64,000 bases of DNA from assembly GCF_000565285.1 (NCBI RefSeq), contig NZ_APVL01000003.1, positions 186,001-250,000 of the forward strand, written 5' to 3'. Source of the stretch: Cytobacillus firmus DS1. Lineage in GTDB: Bacteria; Bacillota; Bacilli; Bacillales; Cytobacillaceae. Every line of letters starts with the position of its first letter. The stretch's first letter is position 1. The notes below the pieces were generated by a model that was not told the origin of the DNA, searched no databases, and worked only from the letters and a program-made list of their open reading frames with translations. The position numbers and the translations under genes are program-made. Shown one piece after another: positions 61,113-64,000 of the stretch.

Positions 61113-62381
61113 ATGCAAGGCTCCAGAATATTTATGGTTTCTCTTTTTATCATTTCTGTATGTGCTGCTTTTTTCTCTGAGGGAATCAGTGTCGAGAGCT
61201 CTGTATATATAAAAGCACTGGGTATATACCTGCTATTTGCATGCCTGTATTATCATTTGCGGATCATCAGCAGAAATGGCAATACATCGATTGATTATGG
61301 GATTAATTACAGTCTTTCCATCGGGCTGTTTACAGGGCCATTAGGTCTGCTGTTTTTTGAAGTCATCTACCGTTTTTGCGTTTATTTTTATAAAAAGCAT
61401 ACAAACACAGAGGATCCTGATGAATTTTTCCATACGTTTTATAACATCGGTTCCTTTGTTATGAGCAACTCCATCGCATTCTATTTGTTCCATCTGTTAT
61501 CTCCCCTCTTTCAAGGTTTTCCATTTGGCTTTTGGATCGTCATGCTGATGCTGATTACCGTAACATCTTTGCTTTCAGATCTATTTCTGATCACTGTTTT
61601 TAAACTGACAGGTGATATTAAAACGAAACAGGAAGCGATTGACTTTATCAAAACAAGAAGTGTGCTGGATATGGGGAAGATTGCCTTTACGAACGGCCTT
61701 TTGCTGCTATTCCTGAAGGAGGGGAAATGGGAAATGCTCATAAGCCTGTTTATCCTTAATTATCTTGTCAGCCGGTCCTTCTTATCGAAATCACAGATGC
61801 TTCAGAATAAAATCGAACGGGATAAGTTTGAGCAGATGGCGTATACTGACTTTCTGACTGGTGTGTTTAACCGTGCCTATATGGATAAAAAAATGACGGA
61901 ACTCAATCAATCAGAGGAATGCCTTGGTATAGTTGTCGCTGATATTGACAAATTCAAGAGGATTAATGACAGCTACAATCACGCGGTTGGTGACCAGGCA
62001 ATCAGGCACTTTGCCGATACTTTAAAAAGCTACCTCTCCAAAGATGATTACCTGTTCAGAAGCGGAGGAGAGGAGTTTACGATTATTATGAGATTCAGGA
62101 CATATGAAGAGTGCCTGAATTTATCTCAGAAGATACGCAACGGGGTTGAAAACAACCCTTTTCAAGCTGAATTTAAAGAGCAGTCCATCTCTATTTCCTA
62201 CACTGCGTCCTTTGGTCTTTTTTACTATAAAGTGAACGATCTGCTATCTATTGAAAAAGCTTATGTTTATGCAGATCAACTCCTTCTCCAGTCCAAGGAC
62301 ATGGGGAAAAACAGGCTATCCAGCAGGGAAGAGCCTGCCTATCCGCACAGACATGCAGAAGCAGTTCTGACAAACGCATAA
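61113..62381 (+). CDS. Membrane diguanylate cyclase (GGEEF)
   Basis: A 422-residue protein. The N-terminal half has six or so membrane helices (about residues 7-24, 30-50, 66-90, 110-130, 138-160, 185-215), a sensor region like MASE-type domains. The C-terminal GGDEF domain begins AYTDFLTGVFNRAYMD, has VVADIDKFKRINDSYNHAVG and the active site RSGGEEFTII. The inhibitory RxxD site five residues before GGEEF is missing (SKDD). It should make cyclic di-GMP, for motility or biofilm control. The ATG at 61113 is 9 nt from AAAGGAG. It diverges from parMR across the iterons and ends in a terminator. Confidence 0.9.
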   Translation: MQGSRIFMVSLFIISVCAAFFSEGISVESSVYIKALGIYLLFACLYYHLRIISRNGNTSIDYGINYSLSIGLFTGPLGLLFFEVIYRFCVYFYKKHTNTEDPDEFFHTFYNIGSFVMSNSIAFYLFHLLSPLFQGFPFGFWIVMLMLITVTSLLSDLFLITVFKLTGDIKTKQEAIDFIKTRSVLDMGKIAFTNGLLLLFLKEGKWEMLISLFILNYLVSRSFLSKSQMLQNKIERDKFEQMAYTDFLTGVFNRAYMDKKMTELNQSEECLGIVVADIDKFKRINDSYNHAVGDQAIRHFADTLKSYLSKDDYLFRSGGEEFTIIMRFRTYEECLNLSQKIRNGVENNPFQAEFKEQSISISYTASFGLFYYKVNDLLSIEKAYVYADQLLLQSKDMGKNRLSSREEPAYPHRHAEAVLTNA

Positions 62382-62391
62382 GATATCCACA

Positions 62392-62418
62392 GCCGCCGGT
62401 TTGAGCGGCTTTTTTTAT
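62392..62418 (+). terminator. Terminator of GGDEF gene
   Basis: AGCCGC and GCGGCT pair around an 8-nt loop and are followed by TTTTTT. Confidence 0.8.
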
Positions 62419-62557
62419 GGGTATAATACCCTTGTTTTTTACAAAATTATCAATACAATAATTATTCTGAAAAAATAATCTTTTAATAGATTCTCTAGAA
62501 AAATTTATTTATTCCTACTAAGAAGCCAATAATAACCATCGTTACATAAAATTTTTT

Positions 62558-62587
62558 TTGACAATTAGCAACTATGAAAGATATTAT
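62558..62587 (+). promoter_or_regulatory. Sigma-A promoter of POT transporter gene
   Basis: TTGACA (62558-62563) and TATTAT (62582-62587) are separated by 18 nt, with the start codon 26 nt further on. Confidence 0.65.
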
Positions 62588-62612
62588 AGAATAGCTAAAA
62601 GGAGGATGAAAC

Positions 62613-64000
62613 ATGTCAGATTTTAATAGGCAGAAAATTGTTGAAAGTGTGCCTCAAAAAGGTTTCTTCGGACATCCTAAAGGCTTGTTCACACTTTTCT
62701 TCACGGAATTTTGGGAGCGCTTTTCTTACTATGGAATGAGAGCAATCCTTGTTTTCTATATGTATTACGAGGTTTCAAAAGGCGGATTAGGCCTCGATGA
62801 GCCAACAGCTTTAGCGATCATGTCCATTTATGGGTCATTGGTGTATATGTCAGGCATCATCGGCGGATGGATGGCTGACAGATTACTCGGAACATCCAGA
62901 GCGGTATTCTATGGCGGAATTTTAATCATGCTCGGCCATATTGCCCTTTCCATTCCTGGAAGCCTGGCTATGTTCTTTGTTTCCATGGTTCTGATCGTTT
63001 TAGGTACTGGTTTATTAAAGCCGAATGTATCCAGCGTCGTTGGAGACATTTACAGTCCTGAAGATAATCGCCGCGATGCCGGTTTCAGCATTTTCTATAT
63101 GGGCATCAACCTTGGCGGATTCCTTGCGCCATTAATTGTCGGAACAGTTGGAATGAAATATAATTTCCATCTAGGTTTCGCCATTGCAGCCGTTGGTATG
63201 TTCTTTGGCTTATTAGTGTTTATTTTTACGAAAAAGAAAAATCTTGGGTTAGCAGGAACTTATATTTCTAATCCTTTATCTGCAGATGAAAAGAAAAAGG
63301 TTTATACAAGAATCGGCCTGGGTACTGTTATTATTGCCATTTTAGTCGCTGTCGGCATTCCAACTGGTCTTTTAACATTTGATTCCTTTATTGCACTTGT
63401 TGGTATTCTGGGTATCGGTCTCCCAATTATTTACTTTACGATGATGTACCGCAGCCCGAAAACAACAGAAGTGGAACGTTCACGCATCATTGCGTATATT
63501 CCATTATTCATTGCATCTGTTATGTTCTGGGCAATCCAGGAGCAAGGTTCGACGATTCTTGCGAATTATGCGGACAAGCGCACACAGCTTGACTTTATGG
63601 GACTTGATATATCACCGGCATGGTTCCAGTCTCTTAACCCATTATTTATTATTTTCCTGGCGCCGGTATTTGCCTGGATGTGGGTGAAGCTTGGCGACCG
63701 CCAGCCTTCAGTGCCGCAGAAATTCTCACTGGGTCTATTGTTTGCCGGCTTATCTTTCATTGTGATTCTGCTTCCTGCTTACCTTGGCGGAACAGATTCA
63801 CTAGTAAGCCCATTATGGCTGGTTCTCAGCTACTTCATTGTTGTTCTTGGAGAGCTTTGCTTATCACCGGTTGGACTTTCAGCCACAACAAAATTAGCGC
63901 CTGCTGCGTTCTCGGCACAAACGATGAGCCTTTGGTTCCTATCAAATGCGGCAGCACAGGCGATCAATGCACAAATTGTTAAATTCTACTCACCTGAAAC
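62613..64000 (+). CDS. POT family proton-coupled peptide transporter, C-terminus cut by window edge
   Basis: 462 codons of a DtpT-like di/tripeptide:proton symporter are in the window; the family is about 490-500 residues, so little is missing. The POT signature is FFTEFWERFSYYGMRAILVFY near residue 28 (helix 1, with the ExxERF motif). The PTR2 signature FYMGINLGGFLAPLIVG is near residue 165. About twelve helices are predicted. AAAGGAGG precedes the ATG. It imports short peptides, typical for a protein-degrading soil Bacillus. Confidence 0.95.
   Translation, partial: MSDFNRQKIVESVPQKGFFGHPKGLFTLFFTEFWERFSYYGMRAILVFYMYYEVSKGGLGLDEPTALAIMSIYGSLVYMSGIIGGWMADRLLGTSRAVFYGGILIMLGHIALSIPGSLAMFFVSMVLIVLGTGLLKPNVSSVVGDIYSPEDNRRDAGFSIFYMGINLGGFLAPLIVGTVGMKYNFHLGFAIAAVGMFFGLLVFIFTKKKNLGLAGTYISNPLSADEKKKVYTRIGLGTVIIAILVAVGIPTGLLTFDSFIALVGILGIGLPIIYFTMMYRSPKTTEVERSRIIAYIPLFIASVMFWAIQEQGSTILANYADKRTQLDFMGLDISPAWFQSLNPLFIIFLAPVFAWMWVKLGDRQPSVPQKFSLGLLFAGLSFIVILLPAYLGGTDSLVSPLWLVLSYFIVVLGELCLSPVGLSATTKLAPAAFSAQTMSLWFLSNAAAQAINAQIVKFYSPE

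Overview
The window is chromosomal DNA from a low-to-mid GC, endospore-forming Bacillaceae species (Bacillus sensu lato; a Cytobacillus-like genus is a guess). Evidence: strong AGGAGG-type ribosome binding sites, frequent TTG and GTG starts, spore genes (gerQ, rsfA, a pbpG-like penicillin-binding protein), bacillithiol and HemQ genes, and long synteny with the ywj-ywi-ywh-ywg-ywf-ywd part of the B. subtilis chromosome (fadF, clsB, uvsE, argS, ywiB, speB, speE, pbpG, ywhDCB, ywgA, ywfO, rsfA, lipL, pta, hemQ, gerQ, ywdK, ywdI, ung, pdxK). No rRNA, tRNA, CRISPR, prophage or transposase gene was seen.

Layout. 1-6.9 kb: a leftward fatty-acid beta-oxidation cluster (fadF, thiolase, 3-hydroxyacyl-CoA dehydrogenase, two acyl-CoA dehydrogenases) with a FadR-type operator lying over its sigma-A promoter. 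7-11.6 kb: cardiolipin synthase, UV endonuclease, cysteine dioxygenase, an EamA exporter and a XapX peptide. 11.7-30.6 kb: the conserved housekeeping block (argS, polyamine synthesis, PBP, lipoyl transfer, phosphotransacetylase with an upstream cre, coproheme decarboxylase, spore coat, uracil-DNA glycosylase, a sigma-B-type stress gene). 30.7-33.1 kb: molybdenum cofactor genes. 33.4-38.2 kb: a secreted amidase, pyridoxine kinase, yojF-bshB2 and an SRPBCC protein. 38.3-41.7 kb: an Fnr-like regulator divergent from a drug-type ABC exporter plus TetR gene with twin operators. 41.7-52.3 kb: sugar dehydrogenase lipoprotein, HAD phosphatase, AlkD glycosylase, betaine and short-chain fatty acid transporters, an ABC-2 exporter and a YjiH-like protein. 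52.4-58.8 kb: a Gly/Pro-rich protein beside an internally duplicated P-loop protein, YbaK, a GH13 alpha-glucosidase and a thioredoxin-reductase-like enzyme. 58.8-64 kb: the most unusual part, a ParR-like/ParM-like actin operon with an upstream array of about 17 GTAWAC-type iterons spaced about one helical turn apart. This looks like a complete plasmid-type ParMRC segregation cassette on a chromosome. A GGEEF diguanylate cyclase and a truncated POT peptide transporter follow.

The intergenic DNA is rich in repeats. One family is MITE-like (three copies, imperfect 12-bp terminal inverted repeats, 6-bp A/T-rich target duplications). A second family of about 183 bp has three copies, each starting 0-1 nt after a stop codon in the same orientation. 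Two long palindromes carry a GTGACAGG arm. Several arrays have a period of about 21 bp (two helical turns) built from GGCCGATAAA-like or TATTTGC-like words.

All coordinates, motifs and starts were read by eye. Family assignments come from recognised motifs and synteny, not from database searches.
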